DNA of 64,000 nucleotides from Chelativorans sp. ZYF759. GTDB taxonomy: Bacteria > Pseudomonadota > Alphaproteobacteria > Rhizobiales > Rhizobiaceae. Location of the stretch: contig NZ_WVVV01000009.1 in assembly GCF_012911015.1 (NCBI RefSeq), positions 72,380 to 136,379 of the forward strand. Direction: 5' to 3'. Positions within the stretch are counted from its first letter, which is position 1; every line of letters begins with the position of its first letter. A program made the translations under genes and the position numbers. This document shows positions 26,995 to 36,717 of the stretch, piece by piece. The notes under the pieces are model-generated. The model did not search any database. It saw only the letters and a program-made list of their open reading frames with translations, and was not told the DNA's origin.

Positions 26995-29711
26995 GTGTTC
27001 GGCTCCGCGATCTTTGTGTGGTCGACGGCAAGGTTGAACCGGCTGACGATCATTTTCTCCATTTCGAGGATGAGCAGAAGCACCAGGCCCGGCAGGGCAC
27101 ACTGTGCAAGCTGGACGAGCGACAGGGGCCGCGTCTCGAACAGGAGCTGCATGAAGGGCACATAGGTGAAGACAGCCTGCAACACGACAACGATCGCCAC
27201 CGCGATCAGCACGGGCTGGGTGCCCCTGACCCCTTCCCAGGTGATGGAGGCGGCGCGCAGGTAACGCACGGAGAAGAGATAGAAAACTTCCATCGCGACC
27301 AGCGTGTTGAGCGCCATGGTGCGGGCGGTCTCGATATCGTCGCCGAAGCTGCGCGCCAGCGCGAACTGGCCGAAGACGCCGATCGAAAACAGCACAGAGA
27401 CAAGCGCCACACGCCAAACCAGAAAGCGCGACAGGATCGGTGCCGTCCGATCGCGCGGCGGCTGGCGCATGATGTCGCGCTCGGGCGCTTCGAAGGCGAG
27501 CGACATGGCGAGCGCGACGGAACTAACCATGTTGACCCACAGGATCTGGGCGGGCGTGATGGGCAGCACGAGACCGAAGACGATTGCGATCATCAGGCTG
27601 AGCGACTCGCCGCCATTGACGGGCAGCAGGAAGGTGACGACCTTCTTGAGATTTGCGTAGACGGTGCGCCCCTGCCGCACGGCCTCGGCAATGGAGGCGA
27701 AATTGTCGTCCGCCAGGACCAGGTCGGAGGCCTCGCGCGTCGCCTCGCTGCCCTTGCGTCCCATCGCGATGCCGGCGTCGGCCCGTTTGAGCGAGGGCGC
27801 GTCGTTGACCCCGTCGCCGGTCATGGCGACGACATGGCCGTGGCTCTGCAGCGCTGTCACGAGCCGCAATTTGTGCTCGGGACTGGTACGGGCGAAGATG
27901 TCGGTGTCGAGAACGATTTTGGCCAGCGACGCCTCGTCCATCGCCTCGATGTCGGCCCCGGTCAGGACCTTCCCGGTACGTTTCAGCCCGATCTGTCGGC
28001 CGATTGCAGCGGCCGTGCCGGCGTGATCGCCGGTGATCATCTTGACCACGATTCCGGCGGCCTGGCAGTCGGCCACGGCCGTGATGGCCTCCGGCCGCGG
28101 TGGGTCGATCAGGCCGACGAAACCGACCAGCACCAGCCCCTCGGCGATGTCGTCATGATCGATCCCGGAGCCGGCATGCTCCTTCATCGCGAGCGCCAGG
28201 ACCCGCTGGCCGTCATTGGCAATGGATTCGGCGTTCTCGGTCCAGTAGCGGCGGTCGAGGGGACGTGGCCCTTCCCCGGACAATTCGCTGCCGCACATGT
28301 CCAGGATGCGTTCGGGCGCGCCCTTGACCAGCGCCACGGTCATGTCGCCGGCCGCACCATGCAGCGTGGCCATGTAGCGATATTCGGCATCGAAGGGAAT
28401 TGAATCGGCCGGCTCTTCCCGGTTCTCATGACCGACGCCGAGCTTTGCGGCCAGCGCCAGCAGGGCGCCCTCCATGGGGTCGCCTTCGACCCGCCAGCCG
28501 TGGCTGTCCTCGTGCAGCGCCGCCGTGTTGCACAGCGCCGCGATCCGAGCGAGGTCGGCTAGCGCGGGCGTGGCGTCGGGATCGACGGTTTCGCCCTCGC
28601 GGCTGATCTCGCCCGCGGGCGTGTATCCCGTGCCCGATACGTCGAAACGTCCTTCCGCCGTCAGAAGTGTCGTCACCATCATCTCGTTGCGGGTGAGCGT
28701 GCCGGTCTTGTCGGAACAGATGACCGAGACCGCCCCCAAGGTTTCGATGGTGGGCAGGCGGCGCACGATGGCATTGCGCCGGGCCATGGTCTGGACGCCG
28801 ATGGCGAGAGTGACGGTAAGCACGGCCGGCAGCCCTTCCGGGATGGCTGCGACCGTCAGGCCGACCACGACCATGAAGGTCTCGGCAAAATCCTGGTCGC
28901 GCAGCAGCGTTCCCCACAGCAGGATGAGCGCGGAGATCGCCAGGATGACGCCCGTCAGATAACGGGCGAAAACGCCCATCTGCTGGATGAGCGGCGTGGT
29001 CAGCTGCTCGACATTGGCAAGCAGGCCGGAAATGCGACCGATCTCGCTGTGCGGGCCGGTGCCCACGACTACGCCGGCTGCCGTGCCGCGCGTTACCATG
29101 GTTCCGGAATAGGCCATGGAACGCCGGTCGCCGAGCACCGCCTCCTTCTCTACCGGATCGACCTGCTTGCGCGTCGGCACCGATTCGCCGGTCAGGATGG
29201 CTTCCTCGATTGACAGGCTGGAAGCCGAGACAAGCCGCAGGTCGGCCGGCACCTTGTCGCCCGCCTCCAGCTGCACGATGTCGCCTCGCACGAGCTCGTC
29301 GGCGGCAATCTCGACTCTGCGCCCGTCGCGCAGCACCGAAGCACGCGGTGCCAGCATGCCGCGCAGCGCTTCCAGCGCTTCCTCGGCCTTGCCCTCCTGG
29401 AAGAAGCCGATCAGCGTATTGGCCGCCACCACGGCAAGAATGACGAATGTATCGATGAAATGGCCGAGCAGCGCCGTGATCGCGGCCGCTCCGATCAGCA
29501 CGAGAATGAGAAGATTGTTGAACTGGGACACCAGCCTCTGCAGCGCGGTTCGCCGCGGCGGCTCGGGGAGCCGGTTGGCTCCTTCCGCCTCCAGGCGACG
29601 GCGTGCCTCGGCCTGGCTCAGCCCCTTGCGGTCGGACCCGGTGAGCGCAAGCACGCTTTCGGCCGGTTCGGCCCAACTCGGCCGACCGGCGCTCTCCTTC
29701 ACGTCATTCAT
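26991..29711 (-). CDS. P-type cation ATPase (P2A, Ca2+-type)
   Basis: This 906-aa P2 ATPase has an N-terminal cation-ATPase domain, the 'LTGESVPTRK' A-domain loop, the M4 motif 'IPEGLPAVLTV', phosphorylation site 'CSDKTGTLTRNEM', 'MTGDGVNDAPSLKRAD' and a C-terminal four-helix domain. The PEGLPA motif points to Ca2+ or Mn2+ transport. Related ATPases sit beside uspA in FixK-controlled clusters. ATG 29711 is preferred to 29750 and follows AGGGA in the message. It is in an operon after the SDR, 16 bp downstream. Confidence 0.92.
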   Translation of the reverse strand: MNDVKESAGRPSWAEPAESVLALTGSDRKGLSQAEARRRLEAEGANRLPEPPRRTALQRLVSQFNNLLILVLIGAAAITALLGHFIDTFVILAVVAANTLIGFFQEGKAEEALEALRGMLAPRASVLRDGRRVEIAADELVRGDIVQLEAGDKVPADLRLVSASSLSIEEAILTGESVPTRKQVDPVEKEAVLGDRRSMAYSGTMVTRGTAAGVVVGTGPHSEIGRISGLLANVEQLTTPLIQQMGVFARYLTGVILAISALILLWGTLLRDQDFAETFMVVVGLTVAAIPEGLPAVLTVTLAIGVQTMARRNAIVRRLPTIETLGAVSVICSDKTGTLTRNEMMVTTLLTAEGRFDVSGTGYTPAGEISREGETVDPDATPALADLARIAALCNTAALHEDSHGWRVEGDPMEGALLALAAKLGVGHENREEPADSIPFDAEYRYMATLHGAAGDMTVALVKGAPERILDMCGSELSGEGPRPLDRRYWTENAESIANDGQRVLALAMKEHAGSGIDHDDIAEGLVLVGFVGLIDPPRPEAITAVADCQAAGIVVKMITGDHAGTAAAIGRQIGLKRTGKVLTGADIEAMDEASLAKIVLDTDIFARTSPEHKLRLVTALQSHGHVVAMTGDGVNDAPSLKRADAGIAMGRKGSEATREASDLVLADDNFASIAEAVRQGRTVYANLKKVVTFLLPVNGGESLSLMIAIVFGLVLPITPAQILWVNMVSSVALAMSLAFEAPERDIMRQPPRDRTAPILSRFLVWRVALVSVLFSIGVFGQFALARSFGDDIETARTMALNTLVAMEVFYLFSVRYLRAASITWEGVRGTQPVLIAVAIVVVLQAVFTYVPFMQLLFETRPLSLVQLAQCALPGLVLLLILEMEKMIVSRFNLAVDHTKIAEPNT

Positions 29712-29727
29712 CTGTCCCTGCTGACTG

Positions 29728-30483
29728 TCACTGCGCGGTGTAGGCACCATCGACGAGATGATAACTGCCGGTAATGAAGCTAGCGCGGTCGGAAAGCAGG
29801 AAGCAAGTCAGTGCCGACACTTCCTCCGCCGTACCGAGACGGCCGATGGGATGCATGCCGGCGAGTTGTCCGATCGTCTCTTCGTCCAGATTGGCCGACA
29901 GAAGCGGCGTATTGATGAAGGCGGGTCCGACGGAATTGATGCGGATGCCCTGGGCTGCATATTCCATCGCGGCGGCTTTGGTCAGGCCAACAACGCCGTG
30001 CTTGGCGGCCACATAGGCGCTCGCGTTCATGAAGCCAACGGACCCGAGGATCGAGGCCATGTTGACGATGGCGCCGCCGCCCTTTTCCAGCATGGCGGGT
30101 ATCTGGTAGCGCATGCCGTAGAAAACGCCGTTCAGATTGACGTCGATCACCTTGCGCCAGCCCTCCAGCGGATAGTCACCGGCTTTCTCGCTCGGACCGC
30201 CAATGCCGGCATTGTTGACGGCCAGATGCAACGCGCCGGTTTCCTTCACCGCGAAATCCACCAGCGCCCTGCTGGCATCGGCATCCGAAACGTCCGCTGC
30301 GAATGCCAGGGCCTTGCCGCCTTGCGTGGCGATCTCGTCGCAAACGGCCTGCGCCTTGTCCAGATCCAGGTCCGATACGATGACGGTGGCGCCTGCGGAA
30401 GCCAGTTCCCTGGCGATGGCGGCGCCGATGCCCGATGCCGCGCCCGTGACGATCGCGGTCTTGCCATCAAACTGTCTGTTCAT
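29728..30483 (-). CDS. Short-chain dehydrogenase/reductase
   Basis: This 251-aa classical SDR has the cofactor motif 'TGAASGIG', an Asp after strand 2 ('SDLDLDKAQ', NAD preference), 'NNAGIGG', and catalytic Ser, Tyr and Lys in 'ASILGS' and 'SAYVAAKHG'. The substrate is unknown. AGGAG precedes ATG 30483. It heads the SDR-ATPase-uspA operon behind a FixK box 63 bp upstream, suggesting a role in NADH disposal at low oxygen (inference). Confidence 0.9.
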   Translation of the reverse strand: MNRQFDGKTAIVTGAASGIGAAIARELASAGATVIVSDLDLDKAQAVCDEIATQGGKALAFAADVSDADASRALVDFAVKETGALHLAVNNAGIGGPSEKAGDYPLEGWRKVIDVNLNGVFYGMRYQIPAMLEKGGGAIVNMASILGSVGFMNASAYVAAKHGVVGLTKAAAMEYAAQGIRINSVGPAFINTPLLSANLDEETIGQLAGMHPIGRLGTAEEVSALTCFLLSDRASFITGSYHLVDGAYTAQ

Positions 30484-30546
30484 GTCGGGCTCCTGCCTTT
30501 GTCGCTGTTCGTTGCCCATCCATCGCATTTCAAGCAGCCGCGCGCC

Positions 30547-30560
30547 TTGACGCTGGTCAA
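30547..30560. promoter_or_regulatory. FixK/FNR box between SDR operon and fixL
   Basis: TTGACGCTGGTCAA matches TTGA-N6-TCAA. It lies 63 bp from the SDR start (minus strand) and 107 bp from the fixL start (plus strand). The spacing favours control of the SDR-ATPase-uspA operon; feedback on fixLJ is possible. Confidence 0.83.
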
Positions 30561-30667
30561 CCGAGCCCTCCCTCACACGCTCTTCGCCGATTGACAGGCG
30601 CGACCAAGGACCCCATTGCCTGTTTCGGCAGGACGCCACGAAGGAAGCGCAAGAGCGGAAGCGAAGC

Positions 30668-32158
30668 TTGGCCCATCTGATCGCAAACGACGAACGTCCG
30701 GGGCAGGGGGTGGCCGGCTATGCGCTGGCCGCGGCCGGCGCGCTGGTGGTGCTCGTCGTCTGGTTCCTGCTCGTGGATCATACTGGCAGCACCTGGGTTG
30801 CTCTCATGCTCGCCCTCGTTGCGCTCGGTGCAGGCTCACAAGGCGGCTGGGCGCCGGGCATGGCGGCGACGGCGCTTGTTCTCGCCGGGCTGGTGGGGGG
30901 CACCCTCATTGCGCCCGACAGCTATCCGATTGCCGCCTCGGAGCTTCTGGCGATAGCGGTGGCCGGGGTTCTGCTGACCCTTTGCGGGGCCCGGTATCAG
31001 AAAGCGGAACGCCGGTCGCGGCGCACGGCCGCCCAGCTCGTGGCGCGAGAGGCGCATCTTCGTTCGATTCTCGATACGGTACCGGACGCCACGGTCGTCA
31101 TCGATCGAAAGGGTGTGATCCAGACCTTCAACAAGGCCGCCGTGCGCCAGTTCGGCTATTCGGAGGAAGAGGTGTCGGGACGCAATGTCAGCCTCCTCAT
31201 GCCGCAGCCCTACCGGGGCGAGCACGACGCCTACATGAACCGCTACATGCAGACCGGAGAACGCCGCATCATCGGGATTGACCGCGTCGTCGTCGGACAG
31301 CGCAAGGACGGCTCGACCTTTCCCATGAAGCTTGCGGTGGGCGAGATGAAGAGCGGCGACCAGGTATTCTTCACCGGCTTCATCCGCGACCTGACGGAGC
31401 GCGCGGAATCGGAGGCACGACTGGAGGAGGTGCAGGGCGAACTCGCCAGGCTGGCGCGCATCAACGAGCTGGGCGAGATGGCCTCGACACTGGCCCATGA
31501 GCTCAACCAGCCGCTGTCGGCGATCGCCAATTACGTGCAAGGCTGCACGCGGCTTCTGAGGCGCTTCGACGACGACTTGGCCAACCGCATGCGCGAGGCG
31601 CTGGAAGAGACCGCCCGGCAGTCCCTGCGTGCCGGCCAGATCATCCGGCATCTGCGCGAGTTCGTCACAAGGGGAGAGACCGAAAAGCAGCCGGAAGATC
31701 TGAAACAGCTCGTCGAGGAGGCGGCCGCTTTGGCCCTGGTCGGTTCCCGGGAAGCGGGGATCCGCACAGTTTTCGAGTTCGGGGACGAGGCACGGACCGT
31801 GCTGGTGGATCGCGTCCAGATCCAGCAGGTCCTCATCAACCTGTTGCGCAACGCGATGGAGGCGATGCGCCATTCCGAGCGCCGCGAGCTGCGCGTGCGC
31901 ACATCGTCTGCGGCGGAGCAAGGGATGGTGCAGATCGAAGTCGCCGACACCGGCCCGGGGCTGACCGACGATGTCGCCCAGCAGCTCTTCAAGCCCTTTG
32001 TCACGACAAAACCCGGTGGCATGGGCGTCGGACTTTCTATATCCAAGCGCATCGTGGAGGCCCATGGCGGCACGATCGTGATGGATCGCAACGAACAGGG
32101 TGGAGCCACGTTCCGTTTCACCATGCCGGCCATCGACGAAGAGGCGAATCCGACATGA
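30668..32158 (+). CDS. fixL: Oxygen-sensing histidine kinase FixL
   Basis: This 496-aa sensor has about four N-terminal helices (residues 15-107), a haem PAS domain (about 130-245), then HisKA and HATPase domains. The haem ligand is His186 in '[10 protein letters not shown]' and the O2-gating Arg206 lies in '[10 protein letters not shown]'; the 20-residue spacing equals that of B. japonicum His200/Arg220. The phospho-acceptor is His277 in '[15 protein letters not shown]'; '[10 protein letters not shown]' and 'DTGPGL' bind ATP. The start is TTG at 30668 with CGGAAG upstream, as no ATG fits. It overlaps fixJ by four bases. Confidence 0.95.
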   Translation: MAHLIANDERPGQGVAGYALAAAGALVVLVVWFLLVDHTGSTWVALMLALVALGAGSQGGWAPGMAATALVLAGLVGGTLIAPDSYPIAASELLAIAVAGVLLTLCGARYQKAERRSRRTAAQLVAREAHLRSILDTVPDATVVIDRKGVIQTFNKAAVRQFGYSEEEVSGRNVSLLMPQPYRGEHDAYMNRYMQTGERRIIGIDRVVVGQRKDGSTFPMKLAVGEMKSGDQVFFTGFIRDLTERAESEARLEEVQGELARLARINELGEMASTLAHELNQPLSAIANYVQGCTRLLRRFDDDLANRMREALEETARQSLRAGQIIRHLREFVTRGETEKQPEDLKQLVEEAAALALVGSREAGIRTVFEFGDEARTVLVDRVQIQQVLINLLRNAMEAMRHSERRELRVRTSSAAEQGMVQIEVADTGPGLTDDVAQQLFKPFVTTKPGGMGVGLSISKRIVEAHGGTIVMDRNEQGGATFRFTMPAIDEEANPT

Positions 32159-32766
32159 GCGCAGATGTGATCGTCCACATCGTCGACGACGAAGAGCCGG
32201 TGCGCAAATCGCTGGCCTTTCTCCTGACCATGTCCGACCATGCCGTGCGCGTTCATGAATCGGCGACCGCTTTCCTCGCCATCGCTTCCGGTCTCGATCG
32301 TGCCTGTCTCGTGACGGATCTGCGCATGCCCGACATGAGCGGCGTCGAACTGCTCAAGAAGCTGCGCGAGCAGGACGCCATGCTGCCGACCATCGTCATC
32401 ACCGGTCATGCCGACGTCCCGATGGCGGTCGAGGCGATGAAGGCAGGCGCGCTGGATTTCATCGAGAAGCCGTTCGAGGACGAAGTGCTGCTTGAGGCTA
32501 TCGCGCGTGCGATCGGAGAACTCGGCAAGCAGGAGAATGGCGGGCATGATTCAGGCGCCGTACGGGAGCGCATGACCCGCCTGTCCGAACGCGAGCAGCA
32601 GGTCATGACCGGCATCGTCGCGGGCCTGCCCAACAAGACGATCGCCTATGATCTCGACATCAGCCCCCGCACCGTCGAGGTCCATCGCGCCAACGTCATG
32701 GCCAAGATGCAGGCCCGCAATCTGCCCGAACTCGTGCGTATGGTCATGGCGGCGAAGACGGACTGA
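32155..32766 (+). CDS. fixJ: Response regulator FixJ
   Basis: This 203-aa regulator has a receiver domain (Asp11, Asp12, phospho-Asp55 in '[11 protein letters not shown]', Lys in 'IEKPFEDE') and a LuxR-type helix-turn-helix ('[20 protein letters not shown]', '[18 protein letters not shown]'). Phosphorylated by FixL at low O2, it should activate fixK. It is in an ATGA overlap with fixL. Confidence 0.96.
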   Translation: MSADVIVHIVDDEEPVRKSLAFLLTMSDHAVRVHESATAFLAIASGLDRACLVTDLRMPDMSGVELLKKLREQDAMLPTIVITGHADVPMAVEAMKAGALDFIEKPFEDEVLLEAIARAIGELGKQENGGHDSGAVRERMTRLSEREQQVMTGIVAGLPNKTIAYDLDISPRTVEVHRANVMAKMQARNLPELVRMVMAAKTD

Positions 32767-32783
32767 ATGGCCTTTTTGTCCCT

Positions 32784-32797
32784 TTGATCGAACTCAA
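32784..32797. promoter_or_regulatory. FixK/FNR box after fixJ
   Basis: TTGATCGAACTCAA matches TTGA-N6-TCAA; the inner C of the right half departs from the ideal ATCAA. It lies 17 bp after fixJ and 77 bp before the TTG start of the receiver-like gene, the same spacing as at ccoN. Confidence 0.75.
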
Positions 32798-32874
32798 GGC
32801 GTGGTTCCCGCGCGCGGCGCATCTTTCACGTCATGGTGGACGTTGGTCGCCGCCGCTTCTTGTGGAGAGCCGAA

Positions 32875-33246
32875 TTGTCCGATGCCGGCCAGATCCTCGT
32901 GATTGCCCCAGACGACGCGGTGCGCCTTTCGCTCTGCTTCGTGCTCGAGGCCGAGGGGTTCAAGGTGAGGCTCGCCGCGCGTGCGCGGGATGCCGTGCGC
33001 GAATTGCGGCAGGCCGACTGCATCATCATCGACGACGCGGCCCTGTCCGAAGCGAGGGATTGCGGGCTGTCGATCGAATCGTCGCCCGTCATCGTCCTGG
33101 CGGAAAGGGTCGAGGAGACCTCCGCCGGTCCGGGACATGCGCTCGTGCAGAAACCCTTGCTGGGCAAGGCCCTCATCGACATCGTCGAAAGGGCCTTGGC
33201 GGTCCGTATCCCCATGCCGGCCCTGGCGCAGGGGGCGGCTACGTAG
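32875..33246 (+). CDS. Degenerate receiver-domain protein between fixJ and fixK
   Basis: This 123-aa stand-alone domain has a CheY-like fold: 'QILVIAPDDAVRLSLCFVLE', 'ADCIIIDDAALSEA', 'SPVIVLAERVEE', 'ALVQKPLLGKALIDIVERAL'. The Asp of strand 3 and the KP of strand 5 are kept. The acidic pair of strand 1 reads Ala-Pro and the conserved Thr/Ser of strand 4 reads Ala, so normal phosphorylation is doubtful. TTG 32875 has GGAG seven bases ahead; the ATG at 32833 lacks one. It sits behind a FixK box, so it could be a feedback modulator of FixL/FixJ, comparable in position to FixT (inference). No DNA-binding domain is present. Confidence 0.72.
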   Translation: MSDAGQILVIAPDDAVRLSLCFVLEAEGFKVRLAARARDAVRELRQADCIIIDDAALSEARDCGLSIESSPVIVLAERVEETSAGPGHALVQKPLLGKALIDIVERALAVRIPMPALAQGAAT

Positions 33247-33323
33247 AACTACTTAGGAGGTAACCGAATATCGGTGACCCGGCGGATCGGCGAAGGTCTC
33301 TCCACAACAGATGGAGACCCCCC

Positions 33324-33965
33324 ATGGCCAGCCACTTCGCTTTCGGATCACCTGCCACGCGAATCGACCTCGATGGCATGCTGTCGCAGCAGGCGGGGCG
33401 TGGTGCGCAGGTCACCCACTACAACGCGAATACCGAGATTTACGCCCCCGGCGACCGCGCCAATGCGCTCTATCAGATCGATTTCGGTGCTGTGCGCATC
33501 TACAGGCTCCTGTCCGACGGACGTCGCCAGATCAGCGCCTTCCACGTCGCCGGCGAAGTGTTCGGCTTCGAGGCGAGCGAGAAGCACGGCTTCTTCGCCG
33601 AGGCGATTGCGGCCTGCGGAATCCGCAGCTATCGCATGCCGCCGGAAGAGCGGGTGGCGCGCGAGCTTCTGCCCATCGCCCTTCAGGCGCTGGTGCGGGC
33701 GCAGGAACACATGCTCGTCATCGGCCGGCAGTCGGCCAGCGAGCGGGTCGCGGCCTTCCTTCTGGAGATGATGGAGCGCCAGGGCGGTCTGGACCACGTC
33801 GACCTGCCGATGTCCCGCACCGATATCGGCGACTATCTCGGCCTGACCATCGAGACCGTGTCGCGCGCCTTCTCCCGTTTCCGGGAGAGCGGCCATATCC
33901 ACCTGGTCAACACACGCACGGTCGAGATCCGCAAGCCGGACGCGCTGCGCGCCATGTGCGAGTAG
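33324..33965 (+). CDS. fixK: Crp/Fnr-family regulator FixK
   Basis: This 213-aa regulator has a cyclic-nucleotide-type beta roll (25-130) and a winged helix ('SRTDIGDYLGLTIETVSRAF'). The recognition helix Glu-Ser-Arg pattern reads E-x-x-SR, which binds TTGA-N6-TCAA. The N-terminus has no Cys cluster, so it is FixK, not an oxygen-sensing FnrN. GGAGA precedes ATG 33324. It is the likely activator of the six boxes in this window and is itself probably driven by FixJ-P. Confidence 0.93.
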   Translation: MASHFAFGSPATRIDLDGMLSQQAGRGAQVTHYNANTEIYAPGDRANALYQIDFGAVRIYRLLSDGRRQISAFHVAGEVFGFEASEKHGFFAEAIAACGIRSYRMPPEERVARELLPIALQALVRAQEHMLVIGRQSASERVAAFLLEMMERQGGLDHVDLPMSRTDIGDYLGLTIETVSRAFSRFRESGHIHLVNTRTVEIRKPDALRAMCE

Positions 33966-33975
33966 CACGCACCGT

Positions 33976-36663
33976 TCATTCCAGGCCGAGTTCGCAGGAG
34001 ACGAGCAACACGCCCGGCTCCTGCGGTTCGCGTTTCATGGTGAAGCCCAGGCGGCGACACATCTCCAGCATCTTGGTGTTCTCGTCGAGCACATGCCCCT
34101 CGATCCGCGCAATGCCGTCGGCGCGGGCATAGTCGAGCAGCTGCTCCATCAGGGCGCGGCCGATCCCGTGTCCTTGCAGATCGGTGCGCACCAGGAGGCC
34201 GAACTCGGCGGTCTCGTGGTTGGGATCGCACGAGATGCGCGCGATCCCGCCCAATTCGCCATTCTCGATGTCGAGGGCCACGAAGGCCATTTCGCGGTCG
34301 TAATCGAGCTGGGTCAGCCGAACCAGCATCTGGTGGGGAAAGTGCCTGCGCGGGGCCAGAAAGCGCAGCCTTATATCTTCCTGCGAGACCTTGGCCAGGA
34401 AGGCCGGAAAGAGTTCGACATCGGTTGGCTTGATCGGCTGGAGGCGCCAGTTGCGGTCGCCCAGCTGCTCGTCCCTGGACCATCCCGAAGGCCAGGGGCG
34501 GATGGCCATCGCGCGGTTCGGGCCGGCCTCGCCAACCCTCTCGGGATCGATCTCGATGCGCGCGTCGAGCGCGACGGCGCCGTCGGCATCGGCAATCAGG
34601 GGATTGATGTCGAGAGAGAGGATTGCGGGATAGTCGACGACCAGCTGCGAGACCGCGCTCAGCGCGTGAACGATCGCCCGACGGTCGGCGGGCTTGCGGT
34701 CGCGAAATCCGGCGAGCAGGCGGCCCACGCGGGTGGAATCGATCAGGTCGCCGGCCAGCACGTCGTCCAGCGGCGGCAGGGCGATCGCGGTGTCGTCGAT
34801 CACTTCGACCGCGACGCCGCCGGTGCCGAACAGGATCGCCGGCCCGAAGATCGGATCATGGCTCATGCCGATGATGAGTTCCTGCGCATGCGGGCGCACG
34901 ATCATCGGCTGCAGGGCGTAGCCGTCGATCCTTGCGTCGGGGCGCTCGTCCTTGACCCGCTGGGCGATCTTCTCGGCCGCCCGGCGCGCCGCCTCGGGCG
35001 TCTCGATGTTCAGCACCACGCCGCCTATATCGGATTTGTGGCTGATCTGGCGCGACACGAGCTTCAGCACGATCCGCTCGGTGCGTGACAGGAGATCGGC
35101 CGCCATCGCCTCGACCTTGTCGGGGGAGGGGGCGAAAAGGTCTTCCGGCACCTCGATCCCATAGGCCGCCAGCACGCCCTTCGCTTCCTTCTCGGTCAGG
35201 ATGCGGCGCCCCTCACGTGCTGCCTGGCGAAGAAGGTCGTCGATGACCTGCCGGTCGCCGGAGACGTCCTCGCTGAGGCTCGAGGGTACGCGCATCAGGG
35301 CACGCTGCGCGCGCGACCAATCGCTCAGATACGAGACCGCGATGGCGGCCTCGCCCGGCGTGGCGAAGCTCGCCAGGCCCGCATCCTGCAGGATCGAGCG
35401 GCCAGCGCGTGCGGTTTCCTCGCCGAGCCAGCAGGTGAGGGCGGGCTTGCCGTCGATCATTCCCCGGTCGGCAAGCTGGGCGATGCCTTCGGCCGCCGCC
35501 ACCGGCGAGGCCAGTGCGGTGGGACAGTTGAGGATCAGGATGCAGTCCACGTCGGGGTCGGCCGCCACGGCCCGGACAGCCGCCTCGTAGCGTTCCGGCG
35601 GCGCGTCGCCGATGATGTCGACGGGGTTCGCCTTCGACCAGGTCGCCGGGAGCGTTTTGTCGAGTCGTGCCAGCGTCGCCTCCGAAAGCTGGGCCAGCTC
35701 GCCGCCCTGGTCCATCAGCGTGTCCACGGCCAGCACACCGGCACCTCCGCCATTGGTGACGATACCGACACGCGATCGTTCCAGCGGGCGGAAGCGGGCC
35801 ACGGTCTCGGCGGCATCGAACAGGCTGCCCAGACCCTTCACCCGCAGGATACCGGCACGCCTCAATGCCGCCTCCACGACCCGGTCGGCGCCCGACAGCG
35901 CGCCGGTATGGGTGGCCGCGGCCTTGGCGGCGGCTTCGTGCCGGCCGGATTTGATGGCGATGACGGGCTTCAGCCGCGCCGCCGCCCGGGCAGCGGAGAT
36001 GAATTTGCGCGGGTTGGGGATGGATTCGAGATAGAGCAGGATTGCCTTGGTCGCGGCGTCGCCGGCCAGCATGTCCAGATAGTCGCCGACATCGACGTCG
36101 GCCTGGTCGCCCAGCGAGACGATGTGGGAGAAGCCGAGGCCCTCGTCCGCGGCCCAGTCGATGAGCGAAGTGGCGATGGCGCCGGATTGCGACAGCAGCG
36201 CCAGCCCGCCGGAGGCGGGTGCCATATGGGCGAAACTCGCGTTGAGCTTCATGGTCGGCACCAGCAGGCCCACCGTGTTCGGTCCGATGATGCGGAACGT
36301 GTGCGGCCGGGCGGCATCCAGCATCTTCTGGCGCAGGCCGTTTTCCGCGTTCAGGCCGGCGGTGATGACGACGGCGACGCGGGTTCCCTTCTCGGCCAGC
36401 TCCGTGATGAGGCCAGGCACGGTGCGCGGGGGCGTGGCGATGACCGCCAGATCGGGCGCCGCCGGCAGGTCGGCGACGCGGCGATAACACGCCATCCCCG
36501 CGATCTCGCGGTGCTTCGGATTGACGGCCCAGACATTTCCTTCGAATCCCGCCGCAAGGACGTTTGCCAGGACGATGCCCCCCACGGAGCCTGGGCGGGG
36601 AGAGGCGCCGATGATCGCGACGGAGGTCGGGCGCGCGGCGCCTTCGAGATTGCGGATCGTCAT
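33976..36663 (-). CDS. ADP-forming acyl-CoA synthetase fused to GNAT acetyltransferase (Pat/ACD type)
   Basis: This is an 895-aa three-part protein: a CoA-binding/ligase region (1-470, 'VAIIGASPRPGSVG', 'IIGPNTVGLL'), an ATP-grasp domain (about 475-700, 'EKEAKGVLAAYGIEVPE'), and a C-terminal GNAT domain (about 740-895, 'LVRTDLQGHGIGRALMEQLL'). Residue His252 in 'THTGALSG' corresponds to the phospho-His of active ADP-forming acetyl-CoA synthetases, which E. coli Pat/YfiQ lacks. It may therefore make acetate plus ATP from acetyl-CoA, acetylate proteins, or both. GGAGAG precedes ATG 36663, and a FixK box lies 54 bp upstream. Confidence 0.9.
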   Translation of the reverse strand: MTIRNLEGAARPTSVAIIGASPRPGSVGGIVLANVLAAGFEGNVWAVNPKHREIAGMACYRRVADLPAAPDLAVIATPPRTVPGLITELAEKGTRVAVVITAGLNAENGLRQKMLDAARPHTFRIIGPNTVGLLVPTMKLNASFAHMAPASGGLALLSQSGAIATSLIDWAADEGLGFSHIVSLGDQADVDVGDYLDMLAGDAATKAILLYLESIPNPRKFISAARAAARLKPVIAIKSGRHEAAAKAAATHTGALSGADRVVEAALRRAGILRVKGLGSLFDAAETVARFRPLERSRVGIVTNGGGAGVLAVDTLMDQGGELAQLSEATLARLDKTLPATWSKANPVDIIGDAPPERYEAAVRAVAADPDVDCILILNCPTALASPVAAAEGIAQLADRGMIDGKPALTCWLGEETARAGRSILQDAGLASFATPGEAAIAVSYLSDWSRAQRALMRVPSSLSEDVSGDRQVIDDLLRQAAREGRRILTEKEAKGVLAAYGIEVPEDLFAPSPDKVEAMAADLLSRTERIVLKLVSRQISHKSDIGGVVLNIETPEAARRAAEKIAQRVKDERPDARIDGYALQPMIVRPHAQELIIGMSHDPIFGPAILFGTGGVAVEVIDDTAIALPPLDDVLAGDLIDSTRVGRLLAGFRDRKPADRRAIVHALSAVSQLVVDYPAILSLDINPLIADADGAVALDARIEIDPERVGEAGPNRAMAIRPWPSGWSRDEQLGDRNWRLQPIKPTDVELFPAFLAKVSQEDIRLRFLAPRRHFPHQMLVRLTQLDYDREMAFVALDIENGELGGIARISCDPNHETAEFGLLVRTDLQGHGIGRALMEQLLDYARADGIARIEGHVLDENTKMLEMCRRLGFTMKREPQEPGVLLVSCELGLE

Positions 36664-36717
36664 GACGTCTCTCCGTCGGTTGCTGTCTGCTTATGGGCCG
36701 CCAGTTCAGACCGCCCG

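Noticed and set aside
26991-28403. Long + strand frame opposite the P-type ATPase (part of 26919-28403)
   Set aside because: It is an antisense shadow rich in His/Arg/Asp without domains.
32833-32874. ATG 32833 as start of the receiver-like protein
   Set aside because: No Shine-Dalgarno sequence precedes it and the added residues do not align with a receiver fold; TTG 32875 has GGAG at ideal spacing.
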